A stretch of DNA of 64,000 nucleotides from Pseudorhizobium flavum (lineage in GTDB: Bacteria; Pseudomonadota; Alphaproteobacteria; Rhizobiales; Rhizobiaceae), in the NCBI RefSeq assembly GCF_902502825.2, contig NZ_LR723670.1, forward strand, positions 558,001 through 622,000, given 5' to 3'. Positions 17,361-26,097 of this stretch are shown in pieces. The notes below the pieces were generated by a model that was given only the letters and a program-made list of their open reading frames with translations, did no database searches and was not told the DNA's origin. Position numbers and translations under genes: made by a program. The first letter of the stretch is position 1. Every line of letters begins with the position of its first letter.

Positions 17361-18857
17361 ATGTACGAGATCGGCCATTTCATCGGCGGCAAGCGCGTTG
17401 TCGGCCAGAGCGGGCGCGCCGCAAACATCTTCAATCCCGCGACCGGAGAGGTCCAGGGCACGGTTTCCCTGGCGAGTGACGCTGAGCTCAGTACGGCCGT
17501 CGAAGCGGCAAAGGCTGCCCAGCCCGCCTGGGCGGCGACCAATCCCCAGCGCCGGGCACGGGTTTTCATGAAGTTCGTGCAACTGCTGAACGAGAACATG
17601 GATGAACTCGCGGAACGGCTCTCCCGCGAGCACGGCAAGACCATAGAGGATTCCAAGGGCGACATCGTCCGGGGCCTGGAAGTCTGCGAGTTCGTCATCG
17701 GCATCCCGCATCTTTCCAAGAGCGAATTCACAGAAGGCGCCGGCCCCGGCATCGACATGTACTCGATCCGCCAGCCGGTCGGCATCGGCGCCGGCATTAC
17801 CCCCTTCAATTTCCCCGGCATGATCCCGATGTGGATGTTCGCGCCGGCCATCGCATGCGGCAACGCATTCATCCTGAAGCCATCGGAACGGGACCCGTCT
17901 GTCCCGATGCGCCTCGCGGAGCTGATGATCGAGGCCGGCTTGCCGGAAGGCGTTCTGAACGTTGTCAACGGCGACAAGGCAGCCGTGGACGCTATCCTTG
18001 CTCATCCGGATATTGGCGCCGTCTCTTTCGTGGGCTCCACGCCGATCGCCCGCTATGTCTATGGCACGGCCACGACTAACGGCAAGCGCGCCCAGTGCTT
18101 CGGCGGCGCGAAGAACCACATGATCATCATGCCGGATGCCGATCTTGATCAGGCCGCCAATGCACTGATCGGCGCGGGCTACGGTTCCGCCGGCGAACGC
18201 TGCATGGCGATCTCCGTGGCTGTTCCGGTTGGGGAAGAGACTGCGAACCGCCTGATCGACAAGCTGACCCCGATGGTCGAGAGCCTTCGCATCGGTCCCT
18301 ACACGGATGACAAGGCCGACATGGGGCCGCTCGTTACCAAGGAAGCGCACACCCGAGTTCGCGGCCTCATCGATCGTGGCGTCGAGGAGGGCGCAAAGCT
18401 TGTCGTCGACGGACGTGACTTCAAGCTGCAGGGCTATGAGAACGGCTATTTCGTCGGCGGCTGCCTCTTCGACCACGTGACGCCCGACATGGACATCTAC
18501 AAGACCGAAATCTTCGGTCCGGTGCTCTCCGTCGTGCGCGCAAGAAATTATGAAGAAGCTCTAGAGCTGCCGATGAAGCACGAATACGGAAACGGTGTCG
18601 CCATCTACACCCGCGACGGTGATGCCGCCCGCGACTTCGCCAGCCGTATCAATATCGGCATGGTCGGGGTTAACGTGCCGATCCCGGTGCCGCTCGCCTA
18701 CCACACCTTCGGCGGTTGGAAGGCCTCATCCTTCGGCGACCTCAATCAGCACGGGACGGATTCGATCAGGTTCTGGACACGCACCAAGACAGTCACGTCG
18801 CGCTGGCCCTCGGGTATCAAGGACGGCGCCGAATTCTCCATCCCGACGATGAAGTAA
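17361..18857 (+). CDS. iolA: CoA-acylating methylmalonate/malonate-semialdehyde dehydrogenase
   Basis: Oxidises methylmalonate semialdehyde (valine breakdown) or malonate semialdehyde (myo-inositol breakdown) to propionyl-CoA or acetyl-CoA with NAD+ and CoA. The 498 residues are the family length. MmsA/IolA signatures include the N-terminal HFIGGK, GITPFNFPGMIPMWMF, GGAKNHMIIMPDAD and the catalytic Cys in GAGYGSAGERCMAIS. The usual ALDH proton-acceptor Glu is absent from its position, as is normal for the CoA-dependent group. GGAGG precedes the ATG at 17361; the longer frame from 17283 would run through the promoter. LysR control is likely. The gene ends in a strong terminator. Confidence 0.92.
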   Translation: MYEIGHFIGGKRVVGQSGRAANIFNPATGEVQGTVSLASDAELSTAVEAAKAAQPAWAATNPQRRARVFMKFVQLLNENMDELAERLSREHGKTIEDSKGDIVRGLEVCEFVIGIPHLSKSEFTEGAGPGIDMYSIRQPVGIGAGITPFNFPGMIPMWMFAPAIACGNAFILKPSERDPSVPMRLAELMIEAGLPEGVLNVVNGDKAAVDAILAHPDIGAVSFVGSTPIARYVYGTATTNGKRAQCFGGAKNHMIIMPDADLDQAANALIGAGYGSAGERCMAISVAVPVGEETANRLIDKLTPMVESLRIGPYTDDKADMGPLVTKEAHTRVRGLIDRGVEEGAKLVVDGRDFKLQGYENGYFVGGCLFDHVTPDMDIYKTEIFGPVLSVVRARNYEEALELPMKHEYGNGVAIYTRDGDAARDFASRINIGMVGVNVPIPVPLAYHTFGGWKASSFGDLNQHGTDSIRFWTRTKTVTSRWPSGIKDGAEFSIPTMK

Positions 18858-18870
18858 GTCGTCACTGCAA

Positions 18871-18904
18871 AAGAAGGCTCCGCAAATGCAGAGCCTTCTT
18901 TTTT
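18871..18904 (+). terminator. Rho-independent terminator of iolA
   Basis: AAGAAGGCTC and GAGCCTTCTT form a perfect 10-bp stem with a 10-base loop. The stem ends in TT, followed by TTTT. Confidence 0.9.
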
Positions 18905-18962
18905 AGCATATGTTGACGTTCAGTCCGGCCGCCCTACTTCGCCTGCGCTAGGGAGCGGGACG

Positions 18963-19085
18963 ATGGTTTACGAATGGGATGAGAGGCGCGCCAGACGCGC
19001 CTATTGGAGCAGGGTTGCCGTGGTCGCGATAATTGTTCTGGCGCTCGTCGGAGCATTCGCCTGGACGGCGGCAGCCGTGCTTTGA
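18963..19085 (+). CDS. Small single-span membrane protein, 40 residues
   Basis: The frame reads MVYEWDERRARRAYWSRV, then a hydrophobic helix (VVAIIVLALVGAFAWTAAAVL, shown only as the 20-odd residue span 19-40). A charged, Arg-rich start and a single C-terminal membrane segment give an N-in topology. GGGAGCGGG lies just before the ATG. The frame fits codon use and stops cleanly. It is isolated between the iolA terminator and the end of fbpA. The function is unknown. Small proteins of this form often modulate larger membrane complexes, but nothing here says which one. Confidence 0.55.
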   Translation: MVYEWDERRARRAYWSRVAVVAIIVLALVGAFAWTAAAVL

Positions 19086-19109
19086 TCTACCGCAGTTCTG
19101 AACGTCAAC

Positions 19110-19130
19110 GGGGGCGGTATGACCGCCCCC
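19110..19130 (-). terminator. Hairpin downstream of fbpA
   Basis: GGGGGCGGT and ACCGCCCCC form a 9-bp stem with a 3-base loop, 13 bases after the fbpA stop on the minus strand. No T-run follows on either strand, so it is a weak or bidirectional terminator between convergent genes. Confidence 0.45.
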
Positions 19131-19142
19131 GCCTTAGCTGTG

Positions 19143-20189
19143 TCAGCCGTTCGGCCCTTCGTTCACGCCGACCTTGTCCACGAGTTCCGAGGCCTTCTTC
19201 CGGTTCGCGGCGATATCGGCCAGCGGGAGCGTGTCCGGCTTGATCTCGCCGAATGCCTTGACGATGTCGGATGGCTCCGCGCCCGGCATGACGGGATATT
19301 CGAAGACCTGCTCGGCGTAGATCTCCTGTGCGTCGCCCGATGCGAGGAATTCCATCAGCTTGATGGCGTTGTCGCGGTTCGGAGCGTTCTTTGCGAGTGC
19401 CATCGCCGAGATGTTCACATGCGTGCCGCGGTCGGCGGTGTTGGGGAACAGGACCTTGATGGCGGCCGCCCAGTCCTTCTGCTCCGGTTCCTTCTCGTTG
19501 GTCTGCATCAAGCCGACGTAGTAGGTATTTCCAAGCGCAATGTCGCACTCGCCGGCAAAGATTGCCTTCGCCTGGTCGCGATCGCCGCCGTTCGGCTTGC
19601 GGGCAAGATTGTTCTTCAGTCCGGTCAGCCACTCCTCGGTATACTCTTCGCCGTGGGCAGCGATCATCGAGGCAATCAGTCCGATGTTATAGGAATGCTG
19701 CGCATCGCGAATGCAGATCCTGCCCTTCCATTCCGGATCCGCAAGCTCCTCATAGGTGATCTCGTCCTGCTCGACGCGCTCCTTTGAGGCGTAGACGACA
19801 CGGCCCCGGGTGGTAAGCCCGAACCATTCGCCGGCAGGATCCCGGAAGTGGGCCGGAATGTCCTTGTTGATCGTCTCATTGTCGGTGACCGGCTGGGTCA
19901 CGCCGCCTTCCTTGGCTTCCATGACGCGGGAGATGTCGACTGTAAGGATGACGTCTGCGGGCGAATTCGCACCTTCCGCCTGGATGCGCTCGACAAGGCC
20001 CTTGTCCAGGAAGAGCACGTTGGTCTCGACGCCGGTTCTCTTGGTGAACTCGTCCAGCAGCGGTTTGATCAGGTCCGGCTGCCGGTAGGAGTAGATGTTC
20101 ACTTCACCGTCTGCCAGTGCGCGGTCGATCGGAAGAAGCGCCACGCTCGCCACGATCGCTGGCGCGACAAGAGATAACATTTTCACCAT
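19143..20189 (-). CDS. fbpA: Ferric-iron ABC transporter substrate-binding protein
   Basis: Periplasmic ferric-ion-binding protein of the FbpA/AfuA class, 348 residues. The signal peptide ends near ALA at residue 26. The mature part starts GEVNIYSYRQPDLI, and ALGNTYYVG carries the tyrosine pair used for ferric iron in this family. It is divergent from rirA, with a TGA-N9-TCA box 28 bases before the start, so RirA repression at high iron is likely. Its permease is probably the orphan gene at 8458-10125. The ATPase is not visible in the window. Confidence 0.9.
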   Translation of the reverse strand: MVKMLSLVAPAIVASVALLPIDRALADGEVNIYSYRQPDLIKPLLDEFTKRTGVETNVLFLDKGLVERIQAEGANSPADVILTVDISRVMEAKEGGVTQPVTDNETINKDIPAHFRDPAGEWFGLTTRGRVVYASKERVEQDEITYEELADPEWKGRICIRDAQHSYNIGLIASMIAAHGEEYTEEWLTGLKNNLARKPNGGDRDQAKAIFAGECDIALGNTYYVGLMQTNEKEPEQKDWAAAIKVLFPNTADRGTHVNISAMALAKNAPNRDNAIKLMEFLASGDAQEIYAEQVFEYPVMPGAEPSDIVKAFGEIKPDTLPLADIAANRKKASELVDKVGVNEGPNG

Positions 20190-20216
20190 GAGTGTCCTCC
20201 ATCGGGTTATGAATCT

Positions 20217-20231
20217 TGATGGCAGAAGTCA
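20217..20231. promoter_or_regulatory. Iron-responsive operator (RirA-type) upstream of fbpA
   Basis: TGATGGCAGAAGTCA fits TGA-N9-TCA, the IRO box bound by rhizobial RirA. It is 28 bases before the fbpA start and next to rirA itself. The position fits direct repression of fbpA in iron-replete cells. Confidence 0.6.
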
Positions 20232-20299
20232 TGAATTTTTGCGAGGGTCAAGAGCCCCCGGGCGGCTCGGGCGGGAAAACTTGATCATAAATTTCTTAT

Positions 20300-20316
20300 T
20301 TTGGAATTGTTCAAAA
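20300..20316. promoter_or_regulatory. Irr-type iron control element upstream of rirA
   Basis: TTTGGAATTGTTCAAAA fits the palindromic pattern TTT-N-GAA-N3-TTC-N-AAA, close to the ICE motif of the haem-sensing regulator Irr. It is 52 bases upstream of the rirA ATG. In Agrobacterium Irr is reported to repress rirA, so the same wiring is plausible here. Confidence 0.5.
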
Positions 20317-20367
20317 CTAGCCCAGCCCTTATATGTAAGTTCTGACGAAGACTCGGGGAGCAATACA

Positions 20368-20841
20368 ATGCGGTTGACGAAGCAGACGAACTACGCGGTG
20401 CGCATGTTGATGTACTGCGCGGCCAATGAAGGTCACCTGAGCCGCATCCCCGAGATTGCCAAGGCTTACGGCGTGTCGGAGCTCTTCCTCTTCAAGATCC
20501 TCCAGCCGCTGACCAAGGCAGGACTGGTCGAGACCGTTCGCGGTCGCAATGGAGGTGTGCGGCTTGGACGTCCGGCCGATAAGATCACGCTTTTCGACGT
20601 CGTGAAGGTCACCGAAGATAATTTTGCGATGGCGGAGTGTTTTGAGGATTCCGTCGCGGAATGTCCGCTTGTGAACAGCTGTGGCCTCAACTCGGCCCTG
20701 CGCAAGGCCCTTAACGCGTTCTTTGATGTCCTGTCGGAATACACGATCGACGATCTCGTCAAGGCTCGTCCGCAGATCAACTTCCTGCTCGGGATCGACG
20801 AGGCTCGTGCACCACGGCTTGCAGCCGTGCCTGCCGCTTAA
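20368..20841 (+). CDS. rirA: Rrf2-family iron regulator RirA
   Basis: Global repressor of iron uptake in rhizobia, 157 residues. The Rrf2 winged HTH begins MRLTKQTNYAVRMLMYCA, and the three [Fe-S] ligands are C91, C99 and C105 in the AMAEC...AECP...NSC segment. With a cluster bound it represses iron-uptake genes; loss of the cluster releases them. The ATG at 20368 gives the exact family N-terminus. The longer frame from 20095 would overlap the fbpA promoter and is rejected. It is divergent from fbpA, its probable target. Confidence 0.95.
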   Translation: MRLTKQTNYAVRMLMYCAANEGHLSRIPEIAKAYGVSELFLFKILQPLTKAGLVETVRGRNGGVRLGRPADKITLFDVVKVTEDNFAMAECFEDSVAECPLVNSCGLNSALRKALNAFFDVLSEYTIDDLVKARPQINFLLGIDEARAPRLAAVPAA

Positions 20842-20953
20842 GGCGCCCGATTTGTCTTGGCCCGGCAAAGCTTTGTCGGGTTGACCTCTCTCCGGCGTGC
20901 AATACAAGGGAGAACGCTCAGGGGTGGAGATTGCGCCTCGAAAAGGCGTCTGA

Positions 20954-21982
20954 ATGTCCCTTGCCGATCTTCGTACCTTCCTTCTCACTGCAGCCCTGGC
21001 ATCGGCCGGGGCTATAGCCGCCTACCTCTTTGGGTTGCCTGCGCCGTTCCTGATAGGGCCTGCCTCCGCCGTCAGCATCGCTGGACTTGCCGGACTGCGG
21101 CTTTCCATTCCCACATCGGTGCGAAACGCCTGCTTCGTTGCGGTGGGCCTATCTATGGGAGCGGGCCTGACGCCTGAGGTCTTTGTCGCGGCCCGGACGT
21201 GGCCCCTGAGCTTCCTTCTCGTGCCCGTGGCCATCGTCATCCTCCTCTATTCGGCGACCTGGATCCTGCAGCGGTTCTTTGGCTACGATCGAACCACGGC
21301 CTTGCTTGCGGCATCGCCCGGTCACCTCAGCTTCGTGCTCAGCCTGGCGGCGGACACCCGTAGCGACCTTCTGGCTGTAGGCGTCATCCAGAGTGTCCGG
21401 GTCCTCGCCCTGACGTTGACGGTTCCGCTGATCGTGGAGGTTCTCGACCTGGTTGGAACCGCGCCGCCTCCCGCCGCGACCATGGCCATCTGGCCATTGG
21501 CCAACTCGTTTGCAGCGGCTCTCGGTCTGGGCTGGGTGCTGATGCGGCTGCGCGTGCCAGCCGCACTTCTTATGGGAGGAATGATCGCGTCGGGTAGCGC
21601 TCATCTCAGCGGGATGGTGGAAGGCAACCTGCCCGCCTGGATTTTGATCCCGACCTATATGCTACTGGGCGCGATGATCGGATCCCGTTTCTCCGGGGTC
21701 TCTCTCCGGGCGTTGCGGACGGCATTTGTCGCGGGAGGTGTGGTGACGGTCGTCGTGGTGGTGCTGGCTGCCCTGATCGCGGCTCTGGTGTCACATATCG
21801 CGGATGTCCCGGTCGATGCCGCGCTTATTGCCTTCGCCCCCGGCGGACTGGAAACGATGGCTGCGATGGCGGTCATGCTGAATGCCCAGCCGACCTATGT
21901 GGGCGCGCATCACATCCTGCGCCTACTGCTCCTGTCCGGGCTGATGCCGTATGTTTTGCGCCGCGATCTGAGCAGGAATTGA
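20954..21982 (+). CDS. AbrB-family membrane protein
   Basis: A 342-residue membrane protein with about ten hydrophobic segments in two similar halves. Each half starts with a glycine-rich element (LFGLPAPFLIGPASAVSIAG and LRVPAALLMGGMIASGSAHL), as in the AbrB-duplication family (often mislabelled ammonia monooxygenase). SPGHLSFVLSLAAD and APGGLETMAAMAV are paired family motifs. The molecular function is not established; transport or regulation is suggested for relatives. It is 112 bases after rirA with no terminator that convinces me, and gntK follows. Confidence 0.8.
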   Translation: MSLADLRTFLLTAALASAGAIAAYLFGLPAPFLIGPASAVSIAGLAGLRLSIPTSVRNACFVAVGLSMGAGLTPEVFVAARTWPLSFLLVPVAIVILLYSATWILQRFFGYDRTTALLAASPGHLSFVLSLAADTRSDLLAVGVIQSVRVLALTLTVPLIVEVLDLVGTAPPPAATMAIWPLANSFAAALGLGWVLMRLRVPAALLMGGMIASGSAHLSGMVEGNLPAWILIPTYMLLGAMIGSRFSGVSLRALRTAFVAGGVVTVVVVVLAALIAALVSHIADVPVDAALIAFAPGGLETMAAMAVMLNAQPTYVGAHHILRLLLLSGLMPYVLRRDLSRN

Positions 21983-22063
21983 TGCGAAGCTGTGCAGATC
22001 GGCTTCCTGCGGCTTGAGCTTGACGGGGAAGGTCGGATAGCTGGTCCCCGGATCTATTGAGGA

Positions 22064-22615
22064 ATGATTAGCACAATGACCCGCCAAACAGCTTCAGCAA
22101 TCATCGTCATGGGCGTCAGCGGAGCCGGTAAGTCCTCGGTGGGCGAACGGTTGGCTGAGGCGCTGAACTGCGACTTTGCGGAAGGAGACAGGCTCCATCC
22201 TCCCTCCAACGTCGAGAAGATGGCGAAGGGCATTCCGCTTACCGATGAGGACCGCTGGCCATGGCTCGATCTTGTGGGGCAGGAGCTCGCCCGCGCCGTT
22301 GCCGAGGGCCGGAGCCTTGTCCTCTCCTGCTCCGCGCTCAAGCGCATCTATCGTGACCGCCTTCGCGCAGCTGCGGGAGGAAACCTAAAGTTCGTCTTCC
22401 TGAAGGGGACGCCGGAGCTTCTGGAAATCCGGATGGGGGAACGGACGGGCCACTTCATGCCGCTCTCGCTGCTCCACAGTCAGCTGGCGACGCTGGAGAC
22501 GCCGGAGGGCGAGGAGGGCGTCGTGACCGTGACTATCGATGGGACGCTCGCCGAAATAGTCGAAGCCGCCGAAGAAGGTCTGAGCAAGCTCGGACCTAGG
22601 TCTGATTCGCGCTGA
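22064..22615 (+). CDS. gntK: Gluconokinase
   Basis: Phosphorylates D-gluconate to 6-phosphogluconate for the Entner-Doudoroff/pentose phosphate routes. The 183 residues are normal for the GntK family. It has the P-loop GVSGAGKSSVGERL, the family motifs FAEGDRLHPPSNVEKMAKGIPL (key part: D-x-L-H-P and N-V-x-K-M) and CSALKRIYRDRLR. GAGGA abuts the ATG at 22064, and a second in-frame ATG at 22076 has better spacing, so the start could be 12 bases later. Confidence 0.9.
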   Translation: MISTMTRQTASAIIVMGVSGAGKSSVGERLAEALNCDFAEGDRLHPPSNVEKMAKGIPLTDEDRWPWLDLVGQELARAVAEGRSLVLSCSALKRIYRDRLRAAAGGNLKFVFLKGTPELLEIRMGERTGHFMPLSLLHSQLATLETPEGEEGVVTVTIDGTLAEIVEAAEEGLSKLGPRSDSR

Positions 22616-22745
22616 AGTGACTTCTTACATCCTAATACAATGATAAAACCCGCAGGGTTGATGATCTAGATCACTTTCGCTCCCGTAGAGGCAGGTATGC
22701 TGGGTCTCCATCGGGTGCCTGCAGATACCGGCATCGGGATTCAGT

Positions 22746-23423
22746 GTGAGTATGGGAGAAGTGCTGCGAATGTCGGATACGATGGATTGCGTAACGCAAG
22801 GTCTCCTGCGGCGGATACCGAAGCAGGAGCGCAGTCGCGAACGGATAGATGAAATCCTCAAGGTCTCCATGGACCTAATCGGCAGCAAGGGTATCGATGC
22901 GGTCACGATGAAGGAGATCGCCTCTCTCGCGGGCGGCCCGATCGCGTCGATCTACCAGTACTTCCCGAACAAGAGCGCGATCGTCGCGACGCTTTACATG
23001 CGGTACGTGGACGGCGTCGGGATGTTCATCCGGGATGGCGTTTCCAGGGTGGCGACCGTCGACGATGTCTTCCGGGCGATCGACTGCATCATCGATCGCT
23101 ACTACGAAAACATCCGCCGAACGCCTGCGCTGCAGGACCTTTTGAATGCCACGCAGGCCGACAAGGAGCTGGCACTTCTGGATCTCCAGGAGTCCCGCAA
23201 CCATGCCAGGTTGTTTTCGGATGCCACGTCACGCTTCGTAGCCGCGGACCGTCGAGACGAATTCGAGCGCATGGTGTTCCTGATGTTCCACATGGCCGAA
23301 GCCGCTGTTCGCCTCGCGTTGCTGGCCGGCGAGCACGAGTCCGGGCTTATCATCGAAGACTTCAAATCCGCATGCGCGGTTCAGATGCAACGCTTTCTCC
23401 CCGGGTCGGAAGCAGACGCCTAG
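22746..23423 (+). CDS. TetR family transcriptional regulator
   Basis: A TetR protein of up to 225 residues. The HTH is PKQERSRERIDEILKVSMDLIG...MKEIASLAGGPIASIYQYFPNKSAI, with the canonical IYQYFPNK recognition helix, followed by a helical ligand domain. The start is uncertain: GTG 22746, ATG 22752 or ATG 22770. It is convergent with the polyamine-catabolism genes (15 bases between stops), so a role in their control is possible but not shown by position alone. Confidence 0.85.
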   Translation: MSMGEVLRMSDTMDCVTQGLLRRIPKQERSRERIDEILKVSMDLIGSKGIDAVTMKEIASLAGGPIASIYQYFPNKSAIVATLYMRYVDGVGMFIRDGVSRVATVDDVFRAIDCIIDRYYENIRRTPALQDLLNATQADKELALLDLQESRNHARLFSDATSRFVAADRRDEFERMVFLMFHMAEAAVRLALLAGEHESGLIIEDFKSACAVQMQRFLPGSEADA

Positions 23424-23438
23424 CGATGCTTCGGGACA

Positions 23439-24764
23439 TCATAGTCCAAGGCGGTCCCGCAGCCCGTACCACCAGGCACCGAGTACGGTGAGCGGAACCC
23501 GGAACGTCTTTCCGCCCGGGAATGGAAGGTTGGGAAGCGAAGCCCAGATGTCGAAGCGTTCAGCGTGACCGGCGACTGCCTCGCCGAGAATCTTGCCGAG
23601 CAGGTGGGTGGTCGTGACGCCGTGGCCGCTGTCTCCATGCGAGAAATAGACATTGTTGGAAAGGCGCCCCATGTGCGGGATTCGCGTCAGGGTCAGCGCG
23701 AAATTGCCGCTCCACGCATAGTCGATCCGGACATCCTTTAGCTGCGGGAAAGTCTTCAGCATGTTCGGCCGGATGACGCTCGTCAGGTCCTTCGGATCAT
23801 GCCCGCCATATCCGATGCCACCGCCATAGAGCAGGCGATTGTCGGCGCTCCGGCGGTAGTAGTCGAGGATATAGTTGGCATCCTCGACGCAGTAGTTTGC
23901 CGGCAGCAGAGATTGGACCAGCCCCTCCTCGAGGGGTTCGGTCGCCATGACCTGGCTCGACACCGGCATCATGCGCCCGTGGATCTCCGGCAGGAGGGGG
24001 GATAGATAGGCATTGCCGCAGACGAGCACGTAGGCGGACCTGACCGATCCTTGCTCTGTACGAACGATCGGTCGTTCTCCATCCTCCAGCGCGACAGCGC
24101 GCGAGCCTTCGAAGATACGCGCGCCGAGGCTTTCCGCCGCCGCCGCCTCGCCGACGACCAGGTTGAGGGGATGGATGTGCCCGCCCAGCCGGTCGATCAT
24201 GCCGCCGGCATAGCGGTCTGTCTGGACATAGCGGCTGACCTCCTGCTTCGAGACCATTTCCAGTCCGCCGTGGCCATGCTGCTCCCAATGCCGCTTGTGG
24301 GCCTCCATTTCCCGGATCTGCTTGTCCGTAAATGCTGCGAAGAAGCCGCCCGGGATGAGATCGCAGTCGATGTTGTAGGTCGAAACGCGCTTACGGATGA
24401 TCTCCCCACCTTCAAGCGACATGGCGCCGAGGGCGACCGCCTTCTCCTGTCCGTATCGGGAGGCGATCGTCTGCAGGTCACGGCTATAGCCGTTGACGAT
24501 CTGCCCGCCATTTCGCCCGGATGCGCCATAGCCGATGCGTTCCGCCTCCAGAACAACCACCCGGTAGCCCCGTTCGCTGAGCTCGACGGCGGCCGAGATT
24601 CCTGTGAAGCCGGCACCAATGATGCAGACATCGGTCTCCAGATCTTCCTGGAGGGCAGGGCGTACCCGCTTGTCGTTGGCGGTTGCCGCGTACCAGGAAT
24701 TCGTGTGCCGGGGATTGTCGCTGGTCTTGAAACTCATCTCATACCGTCCGGATATAGGCGTCAT
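23439..24764 (-). CDS. puuB: FAD oxidoreductase, gamma-glutamylputrescine oxidase type
   Basis: A 441-residue DAO-family flavoenzyme. The N-terminus HTNSWYAATAN matches PuuB/OrdL proteins, and the Rossmann motif is GAGFTGISAAVELSERGYRVVVLEA (key glycines G-x-G-x-x-G). Further on are GASGRNGGQIVNGY and, near the C-terminus, a second FAD contact, YFSHGDSGHGVTTTHLLGKI. In the Puu pathway it oxidises gamma-glutamylputrescine to the aldehyde. Its start overlaps the end of the synthetase gene by 26 bases, so the two are co-translated. The neighbouring synthetase supports this assignment. Confidence 0.85.
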   Translation of the reverse strand: MTPISGRYEMSFKTSDNPRHTNSWYAATANDKRVRPALQEDLETDVCIIGAGFTGISAAVELSERGYRVVVLEAERIGYGASGRNGGQIVNGYSRDLQTIASRYGQEKAVALGAMSLEGGEIIRKRVSTYNIDCDLIPGGFFAAFTDKQIREMEAHKRHWEQHGHGGLEMVSKQEVSRYVQTDRYAGGMIDRLGGHIHPLNLVVGEAAAAESLGARIFEGSRAVALEDGERPIVRTEQGSVRSAYVLVCGNAYLSPLLPEIHGRMMPVSSQVMATEPLEEGLVQSLLPANYCVEDANYILDYYRRSADNRLLYGGGIGYGGHDPKDLTSVIRPNMLKTFPQLKDVRIDYAWSGNFALTLTRIPHMGRLSNNVYFSHGDSGHGVTTTHLLGKILGEAVAGHAERFDIWASLPNLPFPGGKTFRVPLTVLGAWWYGLRDRLGL

Positions 24765-26097
24765 ACTCCACGTCGGTCACCCGAAGTGAGAACTCCTGGA
24801 TCTCCTGCTGCTTGCAGGCGGTGTAGAGCGCACGATACTTGGGGCCGAGGGTGGCATAGGCGAACGTCGACTTCGCGAACTGCTGCACCGCATAGTCCCA
24901 GTTGGTCGGCAGGGGCTCGTGGCTGACCGCGTGGTCGTCCCCGGTAATCGCCCCGCCCGGATTGCGCTTCTCGCGTATGCCGGTGAGCGCTGCATTGAGG
25001 ATCATCGCCAGCACGAGATACGGATTGGTGTCGGATCCCGCCACCCTATGCTCAATGCGGGTGGCCGGTCGGCTCGCGGTGATGACGCGCACCGCCGCCG
25101 AGCGATTGTCGAAGCCCCAGGAGGCGTAGGTGGGTGCGTGCTCGCTTGGCCGGAGGCGTCGATAGGAATTGGCGTGCGGCGCAAAGACTGCCATGCTGTC
25201 GTTCATGTTCTCCAGGAGGCCGCCGACGGAGTGAAACAGACGTTCCGCCGGGCCGTCCTCTCCCGCGTAGACATTGGTCCCCGTTTCGTCGATCAGGGAG
25301 AAATGCACGTGCATTCCGCTCCCCGCCTGGCTGCCGTAGGGCTTGGCCATGAAGGTGGCATCGAGGTCGTTTGCCCGCGCCACGCCCTTGACGATCCGCT
25401 TGAGGAGAACCGCGAAGTCGGCCGCTTTCAACGCGTCGGGAACATGGTTGAGGTTGATCTCGTACTGGCCCGGCCCATTCTCGCGCAGTGTCGTGTCTGC
25501 GGGAATACCTTGGGCGCGTGCCGCACTGGCAATCCCGTGGAAGACCGGCTCGAAGTCCTGCAATTCCGAGATCGACAGAACCTGAGTCTGGCCCGTATGC
25601 CAGCGGCCATCGCGGGAATTGGGAGGGCGCACGGGGTCGAGTGCCGAACGTACCGGATCGATCAGGTAGAACTCGAGCTCCGTCGCCACCACCGGGGTCA
25701 GCCCCAGCTTCGTGAAACCCCTGAGGACATTGGCGAGGATCTGCCGAGGATCGCCGTAGAAGCCCTGGCCATCCGGATCACGCATCCCGAGAAGAACCTG
25801 GGCAGTTGGCCGGTTCAGCCAGGTCACGCGCGAAAGCGTACCTGGGACGGGAAAACAAAGGCCGTCCGGGTCGCCGGTGCCCTCGGCGAGCCCGGCCGCA
25901 TTCACATCCCGTCCCCACACATCCAGTGCATAGACGGATCTTGGCATCGCCATGCCCTTGGACAGGATGTCGAGAGCCCGCTCGCGCGGAATCCATTTGC
26001 CGCGCGGCACGCCATTGACGTCTATGACGAATGCCTCGAGGACTTCGATGTCCGGATTGCTGTCTAAGAAAACCTGCGCTGAACTTATATCATCCAT
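24739..26097 (-). CDS. puuA: Glutamine synthetase family gamma-glutamylpolyamine synthetase
   Basis: ATP-dependent ligation of glutamate to putrescine or another amine. The 452-residue GS-fold protein has VVATELEFYLID (the E-x-E metal site), NHVPDALKAADFAVLLKR, the ATP-site region MAKPYGSQAGSGMHVHFSL and the catalytic arginines in RIEHRVAGSDTNPYLVLA. It lacks the adenylylation Tyr motif of GlnA and is the size of PuuA proteins. It lies upstream of and overlaps the puuB-like gene. Together with potFGHI it suggests polyamine use as carbon and nitrogen source. Other amines (for example ethanolamine) remain possible substrates. Confidence 0.87.
   Translation of the reverse strand: MDDISSAQVFLDSNPDIEVLEAFVIDVNGVPRGKWIPRERALDILSKGMAMPRSVYALDVWGRDVNAAGLAEGTGDPDGLCFPVPGTLSRVTWLNRPTAQVLLGMRDPDGQGFYGDPRQILANVLRGFTKLGLTPVVATELEFYLIDPVRSALDPVRPPNSRDGRWHTGQTQVLSISELQDFEPVFHGIASAARAQGIPADTTLRENGPGQYEINLNHVPDALKAADFAVLLKRIVKGVARANDLDATFMAKPYGSQAGSGMHVHFSLIDETGTNVYAGEDGPAERLFHSVGGLLENMNDSMAVFAPHANSYRRLRPSEHAPTYASWGFDNRSAAVRVITASRPATRIEHRVAGSDTNPYLVLAMILNAALTGIREKRNPGGAITGDDHAVSHEPLPTNWDYAVQQFAKSTFAYATLGPKYRALYTACKQQEIQEFSLRVTDVEYDAYIRTV

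Noticed and set aside
17292..18476. 394-codon antisense frame over iolA
   Set aside because: Shadow of a strongly coding gene; no motifs.
20879..20900. Hairpin after rirA as a terminator
   Set aside because: The CCCGGCAAAG/CTTTGTCGGG stem has a wobble pair and no T-run; it could be chance.
24919..26067. 382-codon antisense frame over the puuA-like gene
   Set aside because: Shadow frame; composition of antisense translation, no ribosome site.
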